A stretch of 64,000 nucleotides of DNA from JAVVSR01 sp036654095 (lineage in GTDB: Bacteria > Bacillota > Clostridia > Christensenellales > CAG-917), in the NCBI GenBank assembly GCA_036654095.1, contig JAVVSR010000004.1, positions 52,703 to 116,702 on the forward strand. The letters are read 5' to 3'. The translations under genes and the position numbers were made by a program. Shown in pieces: positions 34,593 through 43,570 of the stretch. Within the stretch, counting starts at the first letter, position 1; each line of letters opens with the position of its first letter. The notes beneath the pieces were generated by a model. That model was given only the letters and a program-made list of their open reading frames with translations, did no database searches and was not told the origin of the DNA.

Positions 34593-35924
34593 TTAAATTT
34601 TTAAAAAGTTTTTAATATTAAAATAACAAATGTTTGCCATAAGTGTTTTTGCCGCATTAAAATCGTATTCGCCACGGTCAACAAGATTTGCCACTTCGGA
34701 AGCCAAAATTCGCCTAAAAAAATCGTGCCTTACAAAACTTGCAAAACTTCTGCTGTCGGTCAACATTCCTAAATGCTCTCCCAAAACAGCATATTCCATA
34801 ACGGACTGCAAATGCGCTTTTGTGCCTTGCAGCGTGTCATTAAACCACCACGCGGCGCCCACTCGAACATTCGGGAATGAACCACTTAATGCGCAAATAA
34901 GCTCATTAACTTTCGGATTAAGCGTATAAAGTATAGTTTTTGGCAACATATTTTGCGTATTTAAACAATTAAAAAAATTAATTAGTTTATCTGCCGACAC
35001 TTCATTTGCCATCACATCGTAGCCTGCGTCGACACCAACTTCGTTTAATTTGCTTAGGTTGCTGTTGCGTATTACCGAAAAATGCAACTGCAAAACGATA
35101 TCGCGTTTTTTAGCCATTTTTGCTATTTCAATAAGTAAAAAGCCAGCCATCTGCTCGCGCTCTATATTTGTCAAACCATCGTTTCTTTTATCAAAAATTT
35201 TAATCGCTTTGCTGTAATTACAAAAATCAGGTATCTGCCCTATACCGCAATCGCTAATTTTACATCCCTTTTTAATAAAAAAATCAAATCGATTTTCAAG
35301 CGCGCTTAAAAGATTATCGACAGAGTTTATTTTAATTCCACTAGCTACGCTTAGCTTTTTAAAATACTCGTCGTCTAACAAAAAAACTTTGTCTGGGCGA
35401 AATGTAGGCGCAAGCGTCGTATTTCCATATTGACCATGATATTCAAGCGTATCTACGGGGTCATCAGTTGAAGCAATATACTCAACTTTAAACTTATTTA
35501 ATAAATTTTGCACCGAAATGTTTTTTAGTTTTTCGTTGCAGCGTTTGTATATATTTTCACCGTTAGCCGCGCTTAATGGCTCTACAATACCAAATATTTG
35601 TTTCAATTCAAGTTGCGTCCAATAGTATAACGCATTACCTGCAAGTTTGGGCATTATGCCTGCGTACGCCATAAACTTTTCAAAATAACTGGCCTCTCCT
35701 GTAATTAGTCGCTCGTCAACATTGCAAATTCGCATTGCGCGCCACTTGTAATGGTCACACGACAACCACATTTCGCCAATGTCAGTAAAAACCTTATTTT
35801 CGCCAATTTGTTTGGGGCTTAAATGACAATGATAATCAACAATCGGCAAATCTTTAACTTCATTATATAGCTTTTCTGAAGTTGAGCCCGATAAAATTAC
35901 ATTGTCACTAAAAAAGTTTTCCAT
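34593..35924 (-). CDS. uxaC: Uronate (glucuronate/galacturonate) isomerase
   Basis: UxaC converts D-glucuronate to D-fructuronate, or galacturonate to tagaturonate, the first step of hexuronate use. The ATG at 35924 follows GAGGTGG; the in-frame TTG before it is inside the ribosome site. The N-terminal metal motif DYHCHLSPKQI and the late segment ARVGAAWWFNDTLQG-like (RVGAAWWFNDT) with MLTDSRSF are diagnostic. The length of 443 aa is slightly short but normal for Firmicutes. No other uronate-pathway genes are adjacent. Confidence 0.92.
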   Translation of the reverse strand: MENFFSDNVILSGSTSEKLYNEVKDLPIVDYHCHLSPKQIGENKVFTDIGEMWLSCDHYKWRAMRICNVDERLITGEASYFEKFMAYAGIMPKLAGNALYYWTQLELKQIFGIVEPLSAANGENIYKRCNEKLKNISVQNLLNKFKVEYIASTDDPVDTLEYHGQYGNTTLAPTFRPDKVFLLDDEYFKKLSVASGIKINSVDNLLSALENRFDFFIKKGCKISDCGIGQIPDFCNYSKAIKIFDKRNDGLTNIEREQMAGFLLIEIAKMAKKRDIVLQLHFSVIRNSNLSKLNEVGVDAGYDVMANEVSADKLINFFNCLNTQNMLPKTILYTLNPKVNELICALSGSFPNVRVGAAWWFNDTLQGTKAHLQSVMEYAVLGEHLGMLTDSRSFASFVRHDFFRRILASEVANLVDRGEYDFNAAKTLMANICYFNIKNFLKI

Positions 35925-36145
35925 ATTCCACCTCAAGGCTTGTTTTTTTGCCTAGTTATATTCTGAAATTTATTTGCATTTAAGCCCTATATTTTTAGAT
36001 TATTTACATTTGACTGTATATTAAAAATAATGATTACGTAATATTTTAATCATAATATCAATAATTAAATAAAATATATTCTTTTATTATACATCAATTT
36101 ATTTGTTTACACAATTACTATATCACTAAAATAAAAATTCTATAT

Positions 36146-36231
36146 TTGACATATGCGGTATGCTTAGTATATAATAAAGCTACTTAGGAAACATCTTTTT
36201 TATTGACTGCAATAAAAAATATTTGTATTAT
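36146..36231 (+). promoter_or_regulatory. Two tandem promoters upstream of the CoA-transferase operon
   Basis: P1 is TTGACA (36146-36151), 18 bp, TATAAT (36170-36175). P2 is TTGACT (36203-36208), 17 bp, TATTAT (36226-36231). Both face the CoA-transferase gene, leaving leaders of about 140 and 85 nt. The rest of 35925-36323 is AT-rich with nothing else visible. Confidence 0.75.
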
Positions 36232-36323
36232 ATGATATATGATAATTTAAATTGCAATTTACATTTAAGACAATTACCATATTTCGGCTTTTGTTTGACT
36301 AACGCGCTATTTTGGAGGTGTTT

Positions 36324-37838
36324 ATGTTTAAAATAATGTCTGCTGGCGATGCGATAGAACATATAAACGACGGCGATTGTATCGGCATAAATTCATTTAT
36401 CGGCTTAGGCAATCCCGAGGCATTGCATCAAGCGGTATACAACAGATTTATAGCTGAAGGTCATCCTAAAAATTTAAGCATTTTTTGTAGCGCGGGATTT
36501 GGTATTTGGGATAAAAACCGTTTTGCCGAGCCATACATTGCGGCTGGCGCTGTGAAGGAAGTTGTGGCTGGTCACTATGCGGGTATGCTTGAAACGGTAC
36601 GTTTGGCCGCGGAAAATAAAATTGAAGCATACAATTTGCCCTTAGGCGTTTTGTCACACACTGTGCGCGCGGCGGCAAGTGGCAAAGATGGATATATATC
36701 TAAAGTTGGTTTAAACACCTTTGTTGACCCTCGCGTTGGCACGCCATCGTTAAACAGAATTTCAAACAGAAAGCTTGTTGAGCTTATCACAATAGACAAT
36801 ACCGAATATCTTTATTATAAAACGCCAAAGCTTAATGTCGCGTTTATAAGGGGAACTACCGTTGACCCCGTTGGGAATATTTCATTTGAGCGCGAATATG
36901 TAACAGTTGACGCGTTATCCGTTGCACAGGCAACAAAAAATAATGGTGGGTATGTAATTGTTGAAGTTGAAAATGTTAGCCACGTTTTTGCGCGCCCGGG
37001 TAGCGTGGTGATACCAGGCATACTTGTCGATGCGGTGGTTGTCAACAATGACCGAAATAAAAATGAAAATTATAATCCCGCGCTTTCCGGCGACATTCAC
37101 GTACCGCCAACACATATGGATTATTATATGTCAATGCTAACAACCTCGCGTTCAAAGCGTGAGCGTGGCGGCGACATATCAACCGAGATAATTGGCAAGC
37201 GCGCCGCTATGGAGTTGCGCTCGGGATACGTTGTTAATATTGGAATTGGTATTCCTGAAAAAGTTGGTAAATATGCATCTGAACTAGGGGTACTGCGAGA
37301 TATTACAACTACAGTTGAGTCTGGCGGTATTGGCGGAGTACCTGCCCCGGGTGTTGCATTTGGCGCGACTATCGGAGCGGATATGATTTGCAGTATGGCC
37401 ACTCAATTTGATTTTTATGACGGAGGCGGTCTTGACGCTTGCTTTATGGGCGGCCTTGAAGTCGATAAAGATGGAAATGTAAACGCGCATCAGCTGCCAC
37501 ATAGTTTTGTTGGAATTGGCGGTTTTGCTAATATTACATCAGCAACTAAGCGTATCATTTTTTGTATGAATTTTACAACAAAAGGTTTAATAGTGAGCGA
37601 ACATAATGATAAAGTTGTTATTGAGCAAGAAGGGAGCATAAATAAATTTAAAAATAAAATTTCTGCAATAAGTTTTTCAGCAAAATCTGCGCTTCAAAAA
37701 GGTCAACGGGTATTATACGTTACCGAAAGATGTGTGTTTGAACTTGCTAAAGACGGCTTGCGACTTGTTGAAGTTTTTAATGGCGTTGATGTAAATAAAG
37801 ATATTATTGACAAACTTGATTTTAAGTTAGCCAACTAA
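36324..37838 (+). CDS. Family I CoA-transferase (acetate/propionate CoA-transferase type)
   Basis: The ATG at 36324 has GGAGGTG upstream. The 504-aa single-chain protein fuses the alpha and beta halves of a family I CoA-transferase. It has an N-terminal GLGNPEAL glycine loop, and the C-terminal TTVESGGIGGVPAPG segment contains the catalytic Glu at about residue 332. It moves CoA between short-chain acyl-CoAs and acetate or related acids, fitting fermentative butyrate, propionate or acetate metabolism. Closest named types are YdiF and Pct; the precise acids are not readable. The GNAT gene follows 8 bp after its stop. Confidence 0.9.
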   Translation: MFKIMSAGDAIEHINDGDCIGINSFIGLGNPEALHQAVYNRFIAEGHPKNLSIFCSAGFGIWDKNRFAEPYIAAGAVKEVVAGHYAGMLETVRLAAENKIEAYNLPLGVLSHTVRAAASGKDGYISKVGLNTFVDPRVGTPSLNRISNRKLVELITIDNTEYLYYKTPKLNVAFIRGTTVDPVGNISFEREYVTVDALSVAQATKNNGGYVIVEVENVSHVFARPGSVVIPGILVDAVVVNNDRNKNENYNPALSGDIHVPPTHMDYYMSMLTTSRSKRERGGDISTEIIGKRAAMELRSGYVVNIGIGIPEKVGKYASELGVLRDITTTVESGGIGGVPAPGVAFGATIGADMICSMATQFDFYDGGGLDACFMGGLEVDKDGNVNAHQLPHSFVGIGGFANITSATKRIIFCMNFTTKGLIVSEHNDKVVIEQEGSINKFKNKISAISFSAKSALQKGQRVLYVTERCVFELAKDGLRLVEVFNGVDVNKDIIDKLDFKLAN

Positions 37839-37846
37839 GGTGAATA

Positions 37847-38374
37847 ATGAATATATATGAAACAGTAAAAACTGAACGTTTAAGCCTTGTACCAATAGAC
37901 GAAAGTTTTGCACAAGAAATTTTTAATAACTTTACTTCCGAAATAACAACCTATATGGCGGTTCGCGCAAACGACAGCATTGATGAAACAAAAATATTTA
38001 TTGAAATGTGCGTTGACCAACGAGAAAACGACATTAGTTATACATATGCAATCACGTCAACGATTGGAAATGAGTTTTTAGGATGTTGTGGCATAAATAA
38101 ACTTCAAGATGAAATTCCCGAATTAGGAATATGGCTAAAGTCAAGCGCGCAAGGCCACCATTATGGACAAGAAGCCATTGGCGGACTTATTTTAGTAGCT
38201 ACCGAAATCGGCTTAGATAGCCTACAATATTTTGTGGATAAGCGAAATACTTCAAGCAAGAAAATTGCAATATTCTATGGTGGAAAATTAAAGGGAACAT
38301 TTAATTGTATAAGCAAAACGGGAAATCGACTAATTATGGAAACCTATCTAATCCCACTTCCCCAACAAGTATAA
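37847..38374 (+). CDS. GNAT-family acetyltransferase (RimJ/RimL type)
   Basis: The 175-aa protein opens with TVKTERLSLVPIDESFAQEI, the usual RimJ/L start. It has a beta-strand pair around NEFLGCCGINKL, then GIWLKSSAQGHHYGQEAIGGLI, the acetyl-CoA pyrophosphate-binding loop region, then LQYFVDKRNTSSKKI, corresponding to the N-x-x-S-x-x motif. AAGGTGA precedes the ATG. It shares the CoA-transferase transcript. The acceptor is unknown. Confidence 0.85.
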   Translation: MNIYETVKTERLSLVPIDESFAQEIFNNFTSEITTYMAVRANDSIDETKIFIEMCVDQRENDISYTYAITSTIGNEFLGCCGINKLQDEIPELGIWLKSSAQGHHYGQEAIGGLILVATEIGLDSLQYFVDKRNTSSKKIAIFYGGKLKGTFNCISKTGNRLIMETYLIPLPQQV

Positions 38375-38424
38375 TTTGTTTTTTCAGTTATTTTAGTTTT
38401 TTTTGTCTACATTATTTTGCATTA

Positions 38425-38456
38425 AAAAAAGTAGGCTATTGTTTGTCTACTTTTTT
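38425..38456 (+). terminator. Terminator of the CoA-transferase/GNAT operon
   Basis: A 10-bp stem AAAAAAGTAG/CTACTTTTTT with a 12-nt loop and T run, 50 bp after the GNAT stop. Confidence 0.7.
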
Positions 38457-38472
38457 GTTACACTATTATCGT

Positions 38473-38740
38473 TATACAATTTGTTTTTCGTGCGATTATT
38501 TAACCTGCTATACTATTAGTTTTCCGCGCGCTTTCTTGCTCCGATATAACGATTTGTTTTCCGCTCTCTTACTTTATTTTTGTCGCGCTTATCTTACTCC
38601 GATATAACGGCTTTATTTTCCGCTCTCTCACTTTGTTTTTGTCGCGCTTTCTTGCTCATATAACGATTTATTTTCCGCTCTCTCGCTTTGTTTTCCGCGC
38701 GATTATTTAACCTGCTATACTATTAGTTTTCCGCGCGCTT
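38473..38740. repeat. Degenerate tandem repeats with a duplicated 42-bp segment
   Basis: The region is built of variants of CGATATAACGATTTGTTTTC, CGCTCTCT and CGCGCTT elements. A 42-bp segment is repeated exactly at 38492-38533 and 38699-38740. The second copy touches the stop codon of the downstream minus gene, so the duplication reached its 3' end. Confidence 0.8.
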
Positions 38741-39566
38741 ATCTTACTTTTATAAGCGTTCGTGGCGCATTGCCTGCGAGAATATCATTTATACTATATT
38801 TGCTGTTTGCTATTATAATTTCAGTACCATTTTTAACAGGTTCTTTAATATATTCGAGTTTTGCGCGCGCGCCATTTGCCCCCTTCCTACTTGCGCCATT
38901 ACAAAAATTTTGATATGCTTCAATATTTTGCAACAACTCATACGTATCCTTTCCACTAATCTCCGACACTAAAGTTGACTTATTGTCCAAATCCTCATAA
39001 ATACCATCAACGCTAGTTAAAAGCAACAGCCTTTCACTTTTTACTAAACACGCAATTTGGCTGGCGGTTTCGTCATTATCGACACACTCAACAGCCGCAA
39101 CGTGACTTTTTTTCAATGCTTGAATTTCCATTTTACGGTTTTCCTCATAACAAACCGCGTCGTTATAATTTATTATTGGAATTGCATTTTGCAATGGACA
39201 CCTTAGCAAAACTTTTTTTAAATATTCACGTTTTTCAACGTCGTTAAAGTGTTGATGCTCAACCAAAATTTGTCGAACGCTAAATTTACTGTCAACAAAT
39301 TGACGATACCAACTCATAAGTATAGATTGTCCTTGCGCGGCATAGTCTGTTTTATTATCTTCGTCGCTACCTTGAAGCTCGCTTCCCGTGCGTTTGATGT
39401 AGTCAAGACGGCCTATTTCGGTAGCCCCGCTTGTAACCCAAATGTACCCTGCTTTAAGCTCGTGCGAAATTCTAGCAATAATGCTATAATTAATATCCTT
39501 ATACGCCTTGTCTATTAGCGCAATAGAACCAACTTTACCAACTAATTCAATATCGAATTTAGCCAT
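38739..39566 (-). CDS. Amino-acid-kinase-superfamily protein, divergent glutamate-5-kinase-like
   Basis: The 275-aa protein matches the ProB layout in order: VGKVGSIALID near the N-terminus, IWVTSGATEIGRL (compare VSSGAVAAG), IPIINYNDAV, CVDNDETASQIACLV (compare ND-x-L-S-A-x-VA), LLLLTSVDGIYE and a C-terminal NGTEIIIANSK then ILAGNAPRTLI. The family call is good, but several ATP/glutamate-site positions are altered, and no proA or proC is nearby. Start ATG at 39566 lies 1 base from the stop of the next gene. The substrate may not be glutamate. Confidence 0.7.
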   Translation of the reverse strand: MAKFDIELVGKVGSIALIDKAYKDINYSIIARISHELKAGYIWVTSGATEIGRLDYIKRTGSELQGSDEDNKTDYAAQGQSILMSWYRQFVDSKFSVRQILVEHQHFNDVEKREYLKKVLLRCPLQNAIPIINYNDAVCYEENRKMEIQALKKSHVAAVECVDNDETASQIACLVKSERLLLLTSVDGIYEDLDNKSTLVSEISGKDTYELLQNIEAYQNFCNGASRKGANGARAKLEYIKEPVKNGTEIIIANSKYSINDILAGNAPRTLIKVR

Positions 39567-40037
39567 TTATTCCTCCGAAGTGAACCTCTTTATTAAAGCA
39601 AATGTTTCATTTACAACCATATCTGCCGATTTTTTATCGGCATTAATATAAATATCGTAAAACTTTTTGTAGCGCTGCCTAACATATCCTTGTTTATCTG
39701 CTCCTAGCTTTAAAAGTTCTGCCTTGCTATTGCCTAAAAGTATCATCACTGCGCTTTGCTTAAGTTTTTCTAGCCACATAATATCCATATCCAAAACGTT
39801 TATCGACAGCGTTGTATTTTCATACTCTATTGCGTCCGAAATCGCCTTAGCAAAAAATTTATTAAACAGGTCAATTCCCAACAAATTTACAACATCTTGC
39901 TTTGAAGGTTTACACGCATAATAACAACAAAGCCCCTCAATCGACAAAAAGTACCTATCGGTACAGTCCGAAAATTTCTGTGCCGCTTCATCGCAAAGTT
40001 TTAAGTCACAACCAATAAACGCAATGTTTTTTTTCAT
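39567..40037 (-). CDS. Shikimate-kinase-like protein lacking a P-loop
   Basis: The 156-aa protein begins KKNIAFIGCDLKLCDEAAQKF. That is where shikimate kinases and related small P-loop kinases have G-x-x-x-x-GKS/T, but no such loop is present. The C-terminus (YVRQRYKKFYDIYINADKKSADMVV) resembles the closing R-x-x-x-Y-x-x-x-AD-x-x-I stretch of the same family. It therefore looks like a kinase fold that has lost ATP binding, perhaps regulatory. It directly precedes the ProB-like gene on the same transcript with no gap, so the two may form a complex or pathway. Recognition is tentative. Confidence 0.5.
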   Translation of the reverse strand: MKKNIAFIGCDLKLCDEAAQKFSDCTDRYFLSIEGLCCYYACKPSKQDVVNLLGIDLFNKFFAKAISDAIEYENTTLSINVLDMDIMWLEKLKQSAVMILLGNSKAELLKLGADKQGYVRQRYKKFYDIYINADKKSADMVVNETFALIKRFTSEE

Positions 40038-40090
40038 AGTTTCCGCCGTTTTTTAAAGTATATCACAAATTAATAAAATATCAACTAATA

Positions 40091-41296
40091 TTAAGCCACT
40101 AAAGCGTTCAAATTTCTAGCTGAGTAAAAACTCATATTTCCGTCATCACTGACTTTTAAAACAATAGTTCCGCAGTCGATAGTGCAAAAATACTCAATTT
40201 GACTAGCCTTAAATTTTTCCAATGTTGACAATCTTGGGTGCTTAAACGTTTCGTGAGTACCTGCCGAAATTATTGCGTATTCGGGAGAAATATCATTTAA
40301 AAAATTTACGCTTGTAGATGACGCGCTGCCGTGATGGCCAACCTTTAGAACATCACAGTTCACAGTTGGGCTTTCATCAAGATAATCATTTTCTGACAAA
40401 ATTTCAGCGTCACCTGTCAACACAATTTTTCGTTTGGCATAACTTAGTATACAAATAGGCGAAAGCTCGTTGGCATCGTCTTTGCCCAGTTTGTATTTCG
40501 CATAATCATCTTTCTCTAAAGCGTACATATTAAAATCAATTTCGTCACTAATCGATACTTTATGATTGCCTTGTGTGCACTTTACTGCACAATTCGGCTC
40601 GCTTATCGCCATTTTAACTATTTCAACATATCCCTTTGTATCAATCATCAAGCCACCATCAAACATAGCCTTTTCTTCAGCGGTCGCGCTTGTACCAAAC
40701 AAATCAATATCGACATATGGCAAATATACCACATTAATGTCAAAATCTACAAACACAGCAGGCAACAAACTATAATGGTCTTTATCTGTATGCGTTATTA
40801 ATAGATAATCAATTACATTATCGTTATTATACTTTTTTATATAGTTAGACAACAACCTTCCGTTTTTATCTTGTATGACATTGCCGTCAATAGTTTGTAA
40901 TGGATTATTTGAACTTTTTACAGAACCGCCATCAATCAACATATCTCGTCCGTCGGGAAACTCAATGTATATTGCGTCGCCTTGGCCAACGTCAATAAAA
41001 TGAACAATTAAGCCATTTGTCAAATCGGCCGCTGGATTAAATTTTATGTTTCCGCTTAACGAGCTAAAAGTATGCCCGATATAATAATCATCAACATCAT
41101 TTGGAACATTTGGCGCCGACGTATCCGTTTCGTTCGTCTTGCCCGAAAAAAGCCTGTCAAGTCCACTGGGGTTTAGCGCTGCCCAAATGCTAAACACAAT
41201 AATAACTATGGCCGCTATCGCTACCAAGCTATAATATAAAGTCTTGTTGTGTTTTTTTATTTTATTAGCCAAATTATTTACTGTTTTTTTTGCCAT
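40091..41296 (-). CDS. Membrane-anchored metallo-beta-lactamase-fold hydrolase, ComEC C-terminal type
   Basis: The 401-aa protein has a basic N-terminus, one transmembrane anchor (about 22-45), a linker and an MBL-fold domain. Seen in order are HFIDVGQGDAIYIEF, DMLIDGG, LLITHTDKDHYSLLPAV (metal motif), KIVLTGDAE and VLKVGHHGSASSTS. This is the signature of the ComEC/Rec2 hydrolase domain and its stand-alone relatives, proposed nucleases at the cell surface. There is no competence membrane domain. The ATG has no strong ribosome site. Confidence 0.88.
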   Translation of the reverse strand: MAKKTVNNLANKIKKHNKTLYYSLVAIAAIVIIVFSIWAALNPSGLDRLFSGKTNETDTSAPNVPNDVDDYYIGHTFSSLSGNIKFNPAADLTNGLIVHFIDVGQGDAIYIEFPDGRDMLIDGGSVKSSNNPLQTIDGNVIQDKNGRLLSNYIKKYNNDNVIDYLLITHTDKDHYSLLPAVFVDFDINVVYLPYVDIDLFGTSATAEEKAMFDGGLMIDTKGYVEIVKMAISEPNCAVKCTQGNHKVSISDEIDFNMYALEKDDYAKYKLGKDDANELSPICILSYAKRKIVLTGDAEILSENDYLDESPTVNCDVLKVGHHGSASSTSVNFLNDISPEYAIISAGTHETFKHPRLSTLEKFKASQIEYFCTIDCGTIVLKVSDDGNMSFYSARNLNALVA

Positions 41297-41310
41297 TTAA
41301 TTTTAGTTTT

Positions 41311-41411
41311 CCATTTACTATTTACTATTTATATTTACTATTTATATTTACTATTTACCATTTGCTATTTGCTATTTGCTATTTGCTATTTGCTATTTGC
41401 CATTTACTATT
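41311..41411. repeat. Short tandem repeat, 7-bp (ATTTGCT) and related ATTTACT units
   Basis: About five head-to-tail ATTTGCT units are flanked by ATTTACT and ATTTATATTTACT variants, upstream of the metallo-hydrolase gene. The array is likely to occupy its promoter region. Confidence 0.85.
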
Positions 41412-41533
41412 GTTTTCCGTTTTTCTAAATTTTTTATTATACACTTGTTTTAACCTGTTGCAATCATCAATTTAATGACAACCAATGGCTGTCTCATTAT
41501 TATATTCTATTTCATTTGTTGTGATTAATAAAA

Positions 41534-41557
41534 GAGGCACTACGGTGGTAGCGCCTC
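41534..41557 (-). terminator. Terminator of the GPH-type transporter gene
   Basis: Arms GAGGCACTAC and GTAGCGCCTC pair with one A-C mismatch around 4 nt, followed by TTTT on minus. Confidence 0.8.
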
Positions 41558-41567
41558 CTATTTTGTA

Positions 41568-43364
41568 CTATTTTTCCGTTTCGGTAATCTTATCGCCTTT
41601 CCCTTTTTTACTTGGCAATGGTCGACTGTCGCCGTGCTTTACAAAGGCCATCAAAACGATTGCAATTATCACGCATACTGCCGCATATGCAAACAGCGAC
41701 TTCATTGTAATATTATCCATAAACAGACCCGCGATAAATGGAGTAATTGCTTGCGCTGACATTGTTGCCATATAATAGAACCCCGTATATTTACCCACAT
41801 CGCCAGCCTTTGACAATTCAACAACCATCGGGAATGTATTTACGTTTGCGATAATCAAACCAAACCCTGCGATTAAGTAAAATATTGTAAACAATATAGC
41901 TGCGCTGCCAGTTGGTTTAAGGAATAACCAAATTAACAAAAATGAAACTACTGCCAACAAAAACCCAATCATTATCGATTTTCTGCGGCCAATTTTGACT
42001 GCGAGCATACCTACTGGAATAAATGCAATCGCCGAAATGCCCATACTAATGCCACTGATAAGGCCTGCCGTACCTGCCGACATTCCCAACGCTTTTGTGC
42101 TATAAACGGACAAATTACTTGTAACGGCATTGTAGCCCATAAACCACATAAATATTGATGCAAGAATTAGTAAAAAACTACGCAACTTAGCCTTTTCTAG
42201 TTTTTTGTTTTCCTCTGCCGACATTTTCACCGTGGGAACAACGGCTTCAATCGACGCGTCCGCTACCATATTTGACTTTTCAAGTTCCAAATCGTCAAAC
42301 CCTTCCTCTTCGGCAATACCATATTGCAAACAAATTTCTTCCTTTTCCAAAACCATTTTAGGCTCATTAACAAGCTTACAAAAACAAGCTAGTAAAACAA
42401 GCATCAGCCCTGCGACAAGAACATATACAACGGTGTATGCCGTCGGATTAATTGCAAGAACAATGGTATAAACTAAAAATGCTAGCGCGCCTCCGATACC
42501 ACCTGCCAGATTAATAATAGCGTTTGCCTGCGAGCGCAATGGTTTCGGTGTGACGTCAGGCATAAGCGCGACGGCTGGGCTTCTGAACACGCCCATTGCG
42601 ATAAGCACAAAGAATAGCACAAACAAGTAGGCAACTAATCGCCCGGGGTGCGCATCGGTAATTTCCTTAACTTGCTGACTTATAAATGTATTTGTTCCAG
42701 TTTTGACGTACTTATTATACAAAGAATTTTCTTTTTCAACCTCATTATATTCCGTTTTAGTCACGACTTCGCCGTTTATTTTAAATACCTTGTTGCCAAA
42801 GAAACCTAAAAAGCCGTCTTTTTTTGCAGAAATTGGTGTGAAATTAAGTTTTGAATATTGTTCCCTCGAAAGTAAATCCTTGTTTCCAACGAGAGTATCC
42901 TTGCCTGTGATAATTTTATAATCGGCGTGCGACAAATACGTATAGTCGCCATTTTGAGCCAAATCATACCAATTACCAAGTGTTGTTTCGCGAAATACAG
43001 TATCAGTTGCAAATTTTTGTTTCCAAATATCACGTTCGGCATTGGCTTCATTAAGCTGTTTGTTGGCCGTAATCGGAATAAAAATCATAAGCACAACCGC
43101 AGCGATTGTTCCCAACACAATAAAGGGAGTGCGACGGCCATATTTTGAAGTGGATTTGTCTGAAAGTTTGCCAAAAAGAGGCAGCATAAATAGCGAAAGC
43201 AAATTGTCAAGCCCCATAACAGCTCCGCGTGAAGCGTTGGACAAACCAAACGCATTTTCAATAAGTAGCGGAATTACAAAATCATAAGTGTTCCAAAAAA
43301 GAATTATTATTGCAAATGCAAGCCCTACTTTTGAAGTCTTTTTATAATCTAGCTTCAGGTTCAT
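41568..43364 (-). CDS. MFS/GPH-type sugar:cation symporter-like transporter
   Basis: The ATG at 43364 has GGGAG upstream. The 598-aa protein has twelve predicted helices. The opening LAFAIIILFWNTYDFVIPLLIENAFGLS and then LSLFMLPLFGKLSDKSTSKYGRRTPFI match the GPH family (LacS/MelB-like) in the loop-2 motif. Two long soluble insertions stand out: about 120 residues after helix 3 (about 100-230) and about 70 between the halves. The first is unusual, as typical members are 450-500 aa. It is a monocistronic gene with its own terminator. Substrate probably a glycoside. Confidence 0.8.
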   Translation of the reverse strand: MNLKLDYKKTSKVGLAFAIIILFWNTYDFVIPLLIENAFGLSNASRGAVMGLDNLLSLFMLPLFGKLSDKSTSKYGRRTPFIVLGTIAAVVLMIFIPITANKQLNEANAERDIWKQKFATDTVFRETTLGNWYDLAQNGDYTYLSHADYKIITGKDTLVGNKDLLSREQYSKLNFTPISAKKDGFLGFFGNKVFKINGEVVTKTEYNEVEKENSLYNKYVKTGTNTFISQQVKEITDAHPGRLVAYLFVLFFVLIAMGVFRSPAVALMPDVTPKPLRSQANAIINLAGGIGGALAFLVYTIVLAINPTAYTVVYVLVAGLMLVLLACFCKLVNEPKMVLEKEEICLQYGIAEEEGFDDLELEKSNMVADASIEAVVPTVKMSAEENKKLEKAKLRSFLLILASIFMWFMGYNAVTSNLSVYSTKALGMSAGTAGLISGISMGISAIAFIPVGMLAVKIGRRKSIMIGFLLAVVSFLLIWLFLKPTGSAAILFTIFYLIAGFGLIIANVNTFPMVVELSKAGDVGKYTGFYYMATMSAQAITPFIAGLFMDNITMKSLFAYAAVCVIIAIVLMAFVKHGDSRPLPSKKGKGDKITETEK

Positions 43365-43497
43365 AACTTTCTCCCATAACATTTATTAAGTTTAGTATAC
43401 CATATTACTAACAATATTGTAAATTCATTTAATAAACAATGTGCAAACGAATTTAGCAAGTTAATCATAAACGGCAATACTTTCGGTTGCGCATAAA

Positions 43498-43533
43498 ACA
43501 ACCGACCTGACGTAATCACGTCAGGTCGGTTGT
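43498..43533 (-). terminator. Terminator of the perR-rubrerythrin operon
   Basis: A perfect 16-bp stem (ACAACCGACCTGACGT and complement) with a 4-nt loop, then TTTTA on minus. Confidence 0.92.
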
Positions 43534-43570
43534 ATAAAAATATGTTAGGGGGGAATTATGAGCTTATTTT

